Origin: SZUA-36 sp963801195
GTDB taxonomy: Bacteria > Pseudomonadota > Gammaproteobacteria > Xanthomonadales > SZUA-36
Direction of reading: 5' to 3'
Assembly: GCA_963801195.1 (NCBI GenBank)
Contig: CAWDDX010000007.1
Span: forward strand, 1,240,001 to 1,304,000
Length of the DNA stretch: 64,000 nt
Positions 18,411 to 26,965 of this stretch are shown piece by piece (position 1 is the first letter of the stretch; each line of letters opens with the position of its first letter). The notes below the pieces were generated by a model. It had not been told where the DNA came from. It saw nothing but the letters and a program-made list of their open reading frames with translations, and made no database searches. The position numbers and the translations under genes were made by a program.

Positions 18411-18886
18411 CTCTGCTCCAGGCTTCCCTCGATATTCTTCAGCAACCCCTGCGTGGCGGATTGCAGCAATTTGCACATCATGTTGAAACCCTCCATTCCG
18501 CCGTAGTAAGGGTCCGGAACCTCTTCAAACGGTGCGTGCGGGTGGTATTGCATCATCATTTTCAGGCTCGCTTTGGAACCGCTGGGGCGGATGCGTTGCA
18601 AGTCCTCGTAGTTGTTATGGTCCATTGCAATAATCAGGTCGTAGTCCTCAAAATCGGAAACACTGACCTTGCGGGCCCGCAGATGACCGATATCGACACC
18701 AAAGTTCTGTGCGGTTGCGACCGCCCTGGAGTCGGGTGCCTGGCCGGTGTGGTAACCGTGGGTGCCGGCAGAATCGATAGAAATTTGCTCACTGAATCCG
18801 GATTCTTGTAAAGCGGTTGCGAAAAAGCCTTCTGCTGAAGGTGATCTGCAAATGTTCCCCATACATACAAAAAGTATATTAATCAT
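18407..18886 (-). CDS. Low-molecular-weight protein tyrosine phosphatase
   Basis: A 159-residue cytoplasmic phosphatase. The P-loop C-x5-R is at the N-terminus (VCMGNICRSPSAEG), and the catalytic acid loop is DPYYGG near residue 120. The gene lies between kdsB and uvrC, overlapping uvrC by 4 bases. The kdsB-phosphatase pairing also occurs in pseudomonads. Physiological substrate unknown; control of surface polysaccharide kinases is a common role of the family. Confidence 0.92.
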   Translation of the reverse strand: MINILFVCMGNICRSPSAEGFFATALQESGFSEQISIDSAGTHGYHTGQAPDSRAVATAQNFGVDIGHLRARKVSVSDFEDYDLIIAMDHNNYEDLQRIRPSGSKASLKMMMQYHPHAPFEEVPDPYYGGMEGFNMMCKLLQSATQGLLKNIEGSLEQR

Positions 18887-18901
18887 AGTTTTATTAAATA
18901 T

Positions 18902-19684
18902 TTATAATGTTGTATTTCTAATTAATCGCCGGGCACGTTCCAAATCTTCGATCGTGTCGATACCCGCAGGAATGAATTCGCTGGCACGGGCCATTACGAT
19001 ACGTCCACCTTGTTCCATTATACGTAACTGCTCGAGGCGTTCGCTTTTCTCCAGCGGTGTTGGTGCACAGGCCGTAAAGTGGCGGAGTGCGGCCAGGCGA
19101 TAGGCATACAGCCCCAGGTGCCGCTTCCACTCCACACCGGCCGCGATGGCCACGTCAAGCGATTCATAAGCGCGTGCGAACGGAACGGGCGCGCGGCTGA
19201 AATACATGGCGCGGTTCTGCGCATCGGTGACCACCTTAACCACGTTCGGATTCCGAACTTCGGCGGCTTCCGTAATCGGCCAAAAAAGGCTCGCTACTTC
19301 ACAATCCGCAGATTGAGTCAGTAACGCCGCAACCTGATCAAGGCAGACGGGCGGCATAAATGGCTCATCTCCCTGTAGATTGACCACCAGTTGATCGTCA
19401 GGCCAGGACATTTTCGCAGCACATTCGGCAATTCTGTCGCTACCGCTTTGATGTGCTTCAGCCGTCATAACAACCTGTGCACCAAATGCCTCGGCGGCAT
19501 CGGCGATACGCCTGTCATCCGTGGCAATGATCACGGACCGTGCAGCCGATTCACTCGCGCGCAGCCAAACACGCTGTAACACGGGCTGTCCCGCGAGGTC
19601 CAGCAATGGCTTTCCAGGCAAGCGTTCAGAGGCAAACCGGGCTGGAATAACGACATGATAGGCAATTGAATTGACCGTACACAT
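18902..19684 (-). CDS. kdsB: 3-deoxy-manno-octulosonate cytidylyltransferase
   Basis: A 260-residue enzyme that activates KDO as CMP-KDO for lipopolysaccharide inner-core synthesis. It shows the nucleotidyltransferase start VVIPARFASERLPGKPL, the conserved NLQGDEPF motif and a late HLGLYAYR motif. The ATG at 19684 lies only 4 bases from the terminal inverted repeat of the MITE-like element at 19689-19938, so that element forms its entire 5' leader. No Trm112/YcaR-like gene lies between lpxK and kdsB, unlike in many relatives. Confidence 0.95.
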   Translation of the reverse strand: MCTVNSIAYHVVIPARFASERLPGKPLLDLAGQPVLQRVWLRASESAARSVIIATDDRRIADAAEAFGAQVVMTAEAHQSGSDRIAECAAKMSWPDDQLVVNLQGDEPFMPPVCLDQVAALLTQSADCEVASLFWPITEAAEVRNPNVVKVVTDAQNRAMYFSRAPVPFARAYESLDVAIAAGVEWKRHLGLYAYRLAALRHFTACAPTPLEKSERLEQLRIMEQGGRIVMARASEFIPAGIDTIEDLERARRLIRNTTL

Positions 19685-19688
19685 CTAA

Positions 19689-19938
19689 TGTCCCGTACCG
19701 CAAATAAGAGCCGTTTCAGAGCCCCGCAATGGGCTTAATGCAAGGCGCAGTCCGCCGGGAATGGCGCATCCTTGCCAAGGATGGTAACGTCGCAGTGGGC
19801 CCCCGCAAGGCCTGACAATAAGTGCCCATGCGCGTTGTGGCAGCCCGTCGCAATAGCTACGCCTATTACGCCTCGGCGCGCCTGGCGCCAGGACGCTTCT
19901 TGTGGTGTTGAAATGGCACTTATTTGCGGGACGGGACA
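19689..19938. mobile_element. MITE-like element, 250 bp, between lpxK and kdsB
   Basis: The ends are 20-base terminal inverted repeats, TGTCCCGTACCGCAAATAAG on the left and its reverse complement with one mismatch on the right (19919-19938). The interior has GC-rich palindromic stretches and no credible gene. A 3-base CTA occurs just outside each end (CTAA left, CTAG right), a possible target duplication. The right terminal repeat supplies the last five codons and stop of lpxK. It is non-autonomous: no transposase is visible. Family identity not known to me. Confidence 0.7.
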
Positions 19939-20957
19939 CTAGCCTTCTCCATTAACTTTACCAGCTGATCCTTAAAACGTGTTTCAAACACAGCTGGCAA
20001 TTTTGCATCCACCGGCAGATACCAGGCATTCGCGAGCCCGAGGGAACGGCACTTGACGGCATCTTTCTGCGTCATGATAATCGCTGCACCCGCCGGAATT
20101 GAACAAAAATCGTCCGGGCTGAAAAAATGGTGGTCGGGAAACACGTGCGAACCGGCCGCGATTCCCTGGTCATCCAGCGTCTGAAAAAAACGCAGCGGAT
20201 TCCCAATACCCGCAATCGCATGAATTTTAATTCCGCTATATGTTTGCCGGAATTCTTCTGCCGAAATGACTGTTTTGTTATCGAGCGAACATACCTTGTC
20301 AGCCCACAGTTGCATGATCGACACAACCAGGTCCTCCGGTTGTTCGCTCCATACCCCGTTGGTAATGACATAATCGACCTGCCCGATGCGTCCGGCGGGT
20401 TCACGCAGTGGCCCGGCTGGTATCAGGTGACCGTTGCCGAGCCCACGCGCGCCGTCGATCACGCAAATCTCAATGTCGGGATCCAGGTCCGCGTGTTGAA
20501 GTCCGTCATCCGAGATGATCAGGTCGAGGCTCATTTCTTGCAGTTTAACGACGGCCTCGGCGCGGCGTCTTGCGACCACGACGGGCAAACCGGTGCGCTC
20601 TGCCAGCAATACCGGTTCGTCCCCGCAGTCGCGGGGGTCGCTGTCGGCGCCGACCACCAGGGTTTCGGTGCTTTGTCTGCCATAACCGGTCGTCGCGACC
20701 CCGGCGCTGATCCCCATCTCGGTCGCGATCTCGCACAAGCGTATAACGAGCGGCGTTTTACCGCTGCCGCCTGCAGTGATATTTCCCACCACGATGAGCG
20801 GTATTCGGGAGCGGTGCCGTGCCAAGCCGTTTGTGCTTTTTTTTCTGCGGTATTCAAACGCGGCGAGATAGGCTGGCTCGAGCACTCGAAGGTACCAGGG
20901 CGGCGTGTGCGTGCCATACCAGTGCCGTATCAGCCAGTTTTCAATCTCTGCACGCAT
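19920..20957 (-). CDS. lpxK: Tetraacyldisaccharide 4'-kinase LpxK
   Basis: A 345-residue inner-membrane kinase phosphorylating the lipid A disaccharide. It has the N-terminal anchor region WYGTHTPPWYLRVLEP, Walker A in VGNITAGGSGKTPLV, the conserved SDDGLQHADLDPD motif and LIPAGPLREP. It begins 10 bases after msbA. The last residues (VPSRK) and the stop codon lie inside the right inverted repeat of the adjacent MITE-like element, so the C-terminus was probably remodelled by insertion. Confidence 0.95.
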   Translation of the reverse strand: MRAEIENWLIRHWYGTHTPPWYLRVLEPAYLAAFEYRRKKSTNGLARHRSRIPLIVVGNITAGGSGKTPLVIRLCEIATEMGISAGVATTGYGRQSTETLVVGADSDPRDCGDEPVLLAERTGLPVVVARRRAEAVVKLQEMSLDLIISDDGLQHADLDPDIEICVIDGARGLGNGHLIPAGPLREPAGRIGQVDYVITNGVWSEQPEDLVVSIMQLWADKVCSLDNKTVISAEEFRQTYSGIKIHAIAGIGNPLRFFQTLDDQGIAAGSHVFPDHHFFSPDDFCSIPAGAAIIMTQKDAVKCRSLGLANAWYLPVDAKLPAVFETRFKDQLVKLMEKASVPSRK

Positions 20958-20966
20958 GGGCGTATG

Positions 20967-22736
20967 TCAATCCGAAAGGTGATCCTGGTTCTCGAACTGG
21001 GTGTGATACAGACGGGCATAAGCTTCGCCCCTGGCCAGCAGTTCAGCATGCGTGCCCTGCTCTATTACCTTGCCTGCTCCCAGCACAATGACCTGGTCGG
21101 CGTTCTCGATGGTGGACAAACGGTGTGCAATAACCAGCGTCGTGCGGCCTTTCATGACCTCTTTAAGTGCATCCTGAATCGCCCTTTCCGACTCGGAGTC
21201 GAGGGCGGAGGTGGCCTCGTCGAGAATCAGAATAGGTGCATCCTTAAGCAGCGCCCTGGCGATGGCCAGGCGTTGACGCTGGCCGCCCGAGAGCAGCGTT
21301 CCGGTTTCTCCCAGAACCGTATCCAGACCATCCGGCAATTGCTCGATAAATTCCATCGCATACGCAGCCGTCGCGGCACGGGTAATCGCATCCCGGTCGA
21401 TATCCTCGAGTGCACCGTAGGCGATATTGCCGGCAATTGTATCGTTGAACAACACCACGTCCTGGCTGACCAGCGCAATCTGCCTGCGCAGATTATCAAG
21501 CTGGTAATCCGCGAGTTCGTGTCCGTCGAGAAAGATATGACCCTGGCTGTAGTTATAGAAACGCGGCAACAGACCTGCCAGCGTGGTTTTGCCACTGCCG
21601 CTTTGTCCGACCACGGCCGTTACGCTGCCAGCGGGAAAATGCAGGCTTATGTTGTCCAGTACCGGCTGATGGCTGCTGTCATACTGGAAACTGACGTTTT
21701 GGAATTCGATATCACCCGTGGCACGCTCTACGATCAGGTTCCCCGCGTCCTGTTCCTTTTCAGTATCGAGGACAATAAAAATGCTTTCCGCCGCAGCGAT
21801 GCCCTTCTGCATTTGCGACTGCACGTTCGTCAGCCTTTTCAGCGGTGGGATGGTTGCGATCATGGCGAAAAATATAGCGGTAAAAGTACCTGCGGTTATC
21901 TGGCTCAGCATCGCCGGGCGGGTCGCGATCAGCATCAATACTACCAGGGCGATTCCCGCGGCGAACTGCACCAGCGATGAACTGAACATATGCGTCGCAA
22001 CCATGCGCATGTGCAGGCGGCGTGTACGTTCGTTTACACGTTCAAAGCGCTCTCTTTCGGTTGCCTGGCCGAGAAAAACCTTTACGACCCGCTGTCCGAC
22101 CACCGCTTCTTCAGTCACGTGTGCGACGTCACCCATCGAATTCTGGATGTTACGGGAAATTTTGCGGAATTTGCGGCTGATCACGGTGACCACCATCGCA
22201 ATCACCGGCACCAGGATCAATAGCACCGCGGTTAATCGGGCGTTTGTCCTCAACATCAGGGCGAAGAGGTAAATTAGCAGCATGATGTCACGGAAAGCTG
22301 AAATAACGGCCTTGGTCGCGGCGTTTGCGACCTGTTCACTGTTGTAAGCGAGTTTTGAAATTAACTGTCCGGGTGAAGTACGGTCATAGAACGTCGCGGG
22401 TAATTGCAGGTAACTGGAAAACAGCTCCCTGCGCAGGTCGGCCACAACACGTCTGCCGGTCCACTCCATTCCGTAGTTTCCGGCGAAATGACCAGCGATG
22501 CGCAACATTACCACCCCCATCACCCCGGCAGCCAGCCACAAACCGTAAGCGGCATCCTTCTCAACGAAAACGCGGTCAATCAGTGGTTTGACGAACCCGA
22601 TAAACATGGCCTGCATACCGGCGTCGAGGCTGACACCCACGATCCCGATGAGAAACATCCCCCAGTATTTCCGCGTATATCCCCACAGGCGTTTGTAAAC
22701 GACAGCCGCGGTCAATGAAACGGGATCGCCGGGCAT
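20967..22736 (-). CDS. msbA: Lipid A export ABC transporter/permease MsbA
   Basis: A 589-residue half-transporter that flips lipid A-core across the inner membrane. Six hydrophobic helices occupy the first ~320 residues. The nucleotide-binding domain follows with Walker A (GQSGSGKTTL), the ABC signature LLSGGQRQRLAIARAL, Walker B (ILILDEATSALD) and the switch His in VIAHRLSTIE. Its start shares base 22736 with the exbD stop, and it precedes lpxK. Confidence 0.94.
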   Translation of the reverse strand: MPGDPVSLTAAVVYKRLWGYTRKYWGMFLIGIVGVSLDAGMQAMFIGFVKPLIDRVFVEKDAAYGLWLAAGVMGVVMLRIAGHFAGNYGMEWTGRRVVADLRRELFSSYLQLPATFYDRTSPGQLISKLAYNSEQVANAATKAVISAFRDIMLLIYLFALMLRTNARLTAVLLILVPVIAMVVTVISRKFRKISRNIQNSMGDVAHVTEEAVVGQRVVKVFLGQATERERFERVNERTRRLHMRMVATHMFSSSLVQFAAGIALVVLMLIATRPAMLSQITAGTFTAIFFAMIATIPPLKRLTNVQSQMQKGIAAAESIFIVLDTEKEQDAGNLIVERATGDIEFQNVSFQYDSSHQPVLDNISLHFPAGSVTAVVGQSGSGKTTLAGLLPRFYNYSQGHIFLDGHELADYQLDNLRRQIALVSQDVVLFNDTIAGNIAYGALEDIDRDAITRAATAAYAMEFIEQLPDGLDTVLGETGTLLSGGQRQRLAIARALLKDAPILILDEATSALDSESERAIQDALKEVMKGRTTLVIAHRLSTIENADQVIVLGAGKVIEQGTHAELLARGEAYARLYHTQFENQDHLSD

Positions 22737-23164
22737 TATTGATCTTCTGTAATCTGTTCGGTTGCTATCGATAAACGGGAAAATCCAAGCTGGGCCGTCA
22801 CGTCCATCGCGGTTACAACAAAGTGATGCGGGGTTTCAGCGTCCGCCCGCAAAATAACCGGAATATTGCGATCGTCGCCTGCAGCCTCGATAAATGCCGC
22901 CTGAAGGGTTGATCTTTTTCCATCGATCAGTTGCCTGTCATTGAGATAAAACTGTCCCTTGGCGTCGATCACCAACTCGAAACTATCGGGTTGGTCTTCC
23001 ATTGCACTGACATTTTGCGCTTCCGGCAGATCGACCTTCAACACCGCCTGGTGTTCGAAAGTGGTACTCACCATGAAAAAAATCAAAAGCAGAAATACAA
23101 CATCAATCAAACTGGTCAGACTGATCTCGGGATCTTCGGAATTGGAGGATGCGCGTAGTTGCAT
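22736..23164 (-). CDS. exbD: Biopolymer transport protein ExbD/TolR family
   Basis: A 142-residue single-pass protein with the family start ISLTSLIDVVFLLLIFFMVSTTF, including the membrane Asp that couples to the proton path, and a periplasmic domain. With ExbB it energises TonB-type transport. It sits between exbB (3 bases upstream) and msbA. No tonB gene is in the run, so the partner is elsewhere. A role in envelope lipid transport is suggested only by the neighbours. Confidence 0.92.
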   Translation of the reverse strand: MQLRASSNSEDPEISLTSLIDVVFLLLIFFMVSTTFEHQAVLKVDLPEAQNVSAMEDQPDSFELVIDAKGQFYLNDRQLIDGKRSTLQAAFIEAAGDDRNIPVILRADAETPHHFVVTAMDVTAQLGFSRLSIATEQITEDQ

Positions 23165-23167
23165 GGA

Positions 23168-23806
23168 CTAAACCTCAAATGACCTATGACTGCCCACCGA
23201 GACATTACCGCGTTCGATACAGTCGATCAGGCTAATCGCCTTCTCTTCCATCGAAATGACATATTCAGCGACCATGCCACGGAAAAACCGGTAGAAAAAA
23301 TAGCTGGGTATCGCGACTGTCAGGCCGGCTGCGGTGGTGATCAATGCTTGCGATATACCACCCGCCAGTACGTTGGCATCACCCACACCGCTGATCATGA
23401 TGGCGGAAAATACCTTGATCATACCGACCACGGTGCCCAGCAAACCGAGCAGTGGGGAAATACCGGCTATGGTGCCCAGCGTGTTCAAAAACCGCTCCAG
23501 ATCGTGAACAACATGACGGCCGGTATCTTCGACCGCTTCCTTGATGACTTCCCTTGCACGTTTCCGGTTGTCCAGCGCTGCAGCATAAATACGGCCCAAC
23601 GGAGATTCTCTTCTCAGTTGCTCCAGGTGTCTCCCATCCAGTTCGTGTCTGGCGGCCCAGTCTTCAACCATGCTGCTCAGGCCATCCGGAATAACCTTGC
23701 TCCTGCGCAAGGTCCAGAATCGTTCAATGATGATGGCAACCGCCAGGGTCGAGCAGAGCAGGATCGGCACCATCAGCCAGCCACCGGCGAGAATAATTTC
23801 AAGCAC
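23168..23806 (-). CDS. exbB: MotA/TolQ/ExbB proton channel family protein
   Basis: A 212-residue protein with three hydrophobic segments. The typical central/C-terminal region runs from GTIAGISPLLGLLGTVVGMIKVF through GGISQALITTAAGLTVAIPSYF. It forms the proton channel with ExbD. First gene of the exbB-exbD-msbA-lpxK run; the gap to comEC is 90 bases. Confidence 0.92.
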   Translation of the reverse strand: MLEIILAGGWLMVPILLCSTLAVAIIIERFWTLRRSKVIPDGLSSMVEDWAARHELDGRHLEQLRRESPLGRIYAAALDNRKRAREVIKEAVEDTGRHVVHDLERFLNTLGTIAGISPLLGLLGTVVGMIKVFSAIMISGVGDANVLAGGISQALITTAAGLTVAIPSYFFYRFFRGMVAEYVISMEEKAISLIDCIERGNVSVGSHRSFEV

Positions 23807-23896
23807 GCGGTTTCACTCCTGTGATTATTTCTGAGCGGAATAATACCTGAAGCCCGGTTTTATATCCCCCCCGAATTTATCCGGCCATCCGGACAA

Positions 23897-26218
23897 TCAG
23901 GGGCAAGCCGGATCAGCAGACCAACGCCAAATCGCATCACGGTGTACACGGGCGGAGCGGATTTCCAGGTCACCTGTCTCATGGCTTAACATCCGGATAC
24001 CACCGCATTGCGCGGTATTCAATGTCAGGGTGTGAGCCCTGGCATAGCGTTCGAGAACATCGCTGCGCGGAAATCCAAAACGGTTGCCGGCAGCAGCGGA
24101 AATGATTGTCCATGCCGGCCTGACCGCATCGAGCAAAACCTGTGAGGAAGATGAAGAACTGCCGTGGTGCGGTGCACTCAGAATTGCATACGGTCCGAGC
24201 CCCCGCTCGGCCAGGCGTTGTTCCACGACATGGCTGATGTCCCCGCTTAACAACAGGCTGATACCCGGACCCTTTACACCGATAACACAGGAGCTGTCAT
24301 TGCCCAGGTATGGCAGGCCGGGTGACGGGTGCAACACCCTGAATTGCAGATCGTCCCAGGTCCAGTGCCGGGGTGCCCTGCACGGTCTGATGCCCGCTTG
24401 TCTTTCCGGAAGGCTCGCGAGGTACTCGGCACCAGGAAATACCGACATCAGTCTTTTCAGCCCACCGGCGTGATCAAGATCGGCGTGACTTGCAACTACC
24501 AGGTCGGGTCTCAGGCCGGTCGCCTCGATCATCGGTTGAACGGTTCCGTCGACCATGTTAAATCCGCCCTCCCCATCAATACCGTTGCCCGGACCGGTGT
24601 CATAGACCAGTTGATGGTTGTGCGTGGTCACTAGCACCGAAAGACCCTGCCCCACGTCCAGAAAATCAATTTGGCGTTCAGTTTTGCCGCGCTCGACATG
24701 CCCGGGCAAAAGCAGTGGAAGCATCAGCAGCAGTCCGGCGGCCCGGCCAGGCATTCCCCGCGGCAGCATGAAAACCGCTGCCCCCAGCATGGCCAAAATC
24801 ACCACTGTCATAGTGGGAGCCGGGGTGGAACTGAAACCGGCAGGCTGGAGTGCCGATAACCGGTCCAGCACCAGCAAAAGCCAGTGTGCAGAATACGCCG
24901 CAATGTTGAGAGCCCAATCGGCCAATGGCCCAGGTAGCCATAGCAGGACCATCGCGACCAGTATCGATGGCACGATCAGCAGGCTGACGACGGGGATTGC
25001 AACAAGGTTCGCCAACAGTCCCGGCACACTGGCCTGCTGGAACCAATAAATTCCCAGTGGCGCCATCACCAGTGAAATACCCAGTTGTGCAACGAGCATT
25101 CTTTGCCACACCGGCATGCGCCCGGAACGGGGTATGAACAGCATCATCAAAACACCCACCGCGATAAATGAGAACCAGAAACCGGCGCGCAGGGGCGCAA
25201 CGGGATCCGCCACAATAACCAGCGCCATTGCAATCAACCAGGCCTGTAGCGGATGAACGTTCCGCCGGCTTAAATATGCGAGGGTGGCAACCGTCAGCAT
25301 GATCAGTGCGCGCTGGGTGGAAACGCCGAAGCCGGATAAGGCAGCGTATGCAGCCGCCGCCGTCCATGCGGTAAGCCATGGCAGGGCAACAGCAAGTCTG
25401 AGTTTCAGACCGACAGACAGTAATATCAAACTTATTCTGCCCAGGTAGAACCCCATAACGGCTGCCAGGCCGATGTGTAAACCGGAGATTGCCAACAGGT
25501 GTCCGGTACCCGTGGCCGACAAAATCTCCCTGTCCCGTTTGAGCATGCCGCGCCGATCGGCAACCGCCAGCGCGGCCAGCAATCGAAAGGCCGGTCGATC
25601 ACCGGCCCTTTCAGCAAGCTTGTCCAGCACCAACTCCCTCCAGTGTTGTTTATCGAACCATGAAGGGCCGGAGAGGCGGATATTCCCGCCATCCCCGACA
25701 TGGGCAAGCGCGCCGATACCCTGCGTAAAATACCAACGCTCCATATCCACGCCGTGAAAATTGACCCGGCCCCTGGCGGCACGCAGAACCAGTTGCAGCC
25801 GCCAATGCTCACCGGCGCGGATTAGCGGTATATTCGATACTGAGCGATTCGTCCGGTGTCTCTTCTTGTACCAGTAAACCTGTATTTTTTTTGGCAGCTC
25901 AGCAACACCCTGATCTGGCAAAAAAGTGAAGCGCACGCCATCAGCGGTGACTTCAGGCAGACTACCGATCACACCATCAATTTGAAGTTCTGATTTGATT
26001 TCCGAGAAAGGCAAACGTTCCGCAAGTCGGTGATTGACTGCCATCGTGCTGGTCAAGAACAGCAATGGCGCCAGACAATACACCCGTGAACCGGGGTTAA
26101 GCCTCAATCCACACAATGCGACAAATGGCAGAAGCAAAAGCGCAACCCCGGACGGTAGCGTGGATACGAACAGGAACGGCGAAATCGCCCCCATGATGAG
26201 CAGGATCCAGAATTTCAA
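23897..26218 (-). CDS. comEC: DNA internalisation competence protein ComEC/Rec2
   Basis: A 773-residue inner-membrane channel for single-stranded DNA uptake. The N-terminus holds hydrophobic helices and a DUF4131-type region. The central competence domain includes ATGTGHLLAISGLHIGLAA. The C-terminal metallo-beta-lactamase-like domain includes FLDVGQGLSVLV, ASHADLDHAGG and APHHGSSSSSS. The length is complete, so natural transformation is plausible if pilus genes exist elsewhere in the genome. It is downstream of lolD (57-base gap). Confidence 0.93.
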   Translation of the reverse strand: MKFWILLIMGAISPFLFVSTLPSGVALLLLPFVALCGLRLNPGSRVYCLAPLLFLTSTMAVNHRLAERLPFSEIKSELQIDGVIGSLPEVTADGVRFTFLPDQGVAELPKKIQVYWYKKRHRTNRSVSNIPLIRAGEHWRLQLVLRAARGRVNFHGVDMERWYFTQGIGALAHVGDGGNIRLSGPSWFDKQHWRELVLDKLAERAGDRPAFRLLAALAVADRRGMLKRDREILSATGTGHLLAISGLHIGLAAVMGFYLGRISLILLSVGLKLRLAVALPWLTAWTAAAAYAALSGFGVSTQRALIMLTVATLAYLSRRNVHPLQAWLIAMALVIVADPVAPLRAGFWFSFIAVGVLMMLFIPRSGRMPVWQRMLVAQLGISLVMAPLGIYWFQQASVPGLLANLVAIPVVSLLIVPSILVAMVLLWLPGPLADWALNIAAYSAHWLLLVLDRLSALQPAGFSSTPAPTMTVVILAMLGAAVFMLPRGMPGRAAGLLLMLPLLLPGHVERGKTERQIDFLDVGQGLSVLVTTHNHQLVYDTGPGNGIDGEGGFNMVDGTVQPMIEATGLRPDLVVASHADLDHAGGLKRLMSVFPGAEYLASLPERQAGIRPCRAPRHWTWDDLQFRVLHPSPGLPYLGNDSSCVIGVKGPGISLLLSGDISHVVEQRLAERGLGPYAILSAPHHGSSSSSSQVLLDAVRPAWTIISAAAGNRFGFPRSDVLERYARAHTLTLNTAQCGGIRMLSHETGDLEIRSARVHRDAIWRWSADPACP

Positions 26219-26275
26219 TGATCCCCCTTGTGCTCTTGCAATGCGTTGATTGCAAATGCGCTGACAGTTAGCCGC

Positions 26276-26965
26276 TTATATTGGTTTCAGACTCCCCATA
26301 TGTAACTCATAACGCTGATTCATGCGCGCGGCGAGGCGCATGTCATGCGTCACAAGGATCAAACTGGTGTTCAACTCCGTGTTGAGTTCAAGTAGTTGTT
26401 CAAATACCTGGTTGGCAGTCCGTTCATCCAGGTTGCCGGTTGGTTCGTCACCCAAAACACAGCCAGGTTGGCCAACCAGCGCGCGGGCCACCGCCGCACG
26501 CTGTCTTTCACCGCCTGACAATTCCCCCGGCTTGTGGTCCAGGCGCTGCCCGAGTCCGACTTTTTCAAGCAGGTCCGTGGCATGCTTTGCGGCGTCGGAA
26601 ATGCTTTCACCGCGAATCAGCAAAGGCATTGCGACGTTTTCCAGCGCAGTGAACTCCGACAGTAAATGGTGGAATTGGTAAATAAACCCAAGACGGGAAT
26701 TACGCAAATCACTGCGTTCGCGGTCACTCATCCGCCACAGCGAGCGATCGTCGATAAATACTTCTCCATCGTCTGGACGGTCGAGACCACCCAGGATATG
26801 CAACAGCGTGCTCTTGCCGGCACCCGAGGCGCCGACGATCGCCAGGGAAGTGCCACCGGGCACCTGCAAACTGACATCCGCCAATACCTGCACACGTTTT
26901 GTGCCCTGCCTGAAACCCCGATTTATTCCGACCGCCTGGATGACGATTTCTTTTTGCTCATTCAT
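26276..26965 (-). CDS. lolD: Lipoprotein-releasing ABC transporter ATP-binding protein LolD
   Basis: A 229-residue ATPase powering extraction of lipoproteins from the inner membrane. It has Walker A (GASGAGKSTLL), the signature LSGGERQRAAVARAL and Walker B followed by DEPTGNLDE. The LolD-specific FIYQFHHLLSEFTALENV is also present. I set the start at MNEQKE (26965), which overlaps the lolC 3' end by 8 bases. The longer upstream frame is lolC sequence in another frame. Confidence 0.95.
   Translation of the reverse strand: MNEQKEIVIQAVGINRGFRQGTKRVQVLADVSLQVPGGTSLAIVGASGAGKSTLLHILGGLDRPDDGEVFIDDRSLWRMSDRERSDLRNSRLGFIYQFHHLLSEFTALENVAMPLLIRGESISDAAKHATDLLEKVGLGQRLDHKPGELSGGERQRAAVARALVGQPGCVLGDEPTGNLDERTANQVFEQLLELNTELNTSLILVTHDMRLAARMNQRYELHMGSLKPI

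Noticed and set aside
19685..19939. An 84-codon minus-strand frame between kdsB and lpxK
   Set aside because: It coincides with the MITE-like element, starts and ends in its inverted repeats and has no protein features.
20127..21980. A 617-codon plus-strand open frame
   Set aside because: It lies antisense to lpxK and msbA, both supported by full-length families and motifs. The translated product shows no domain, and long antisense frames are common in this base composition.
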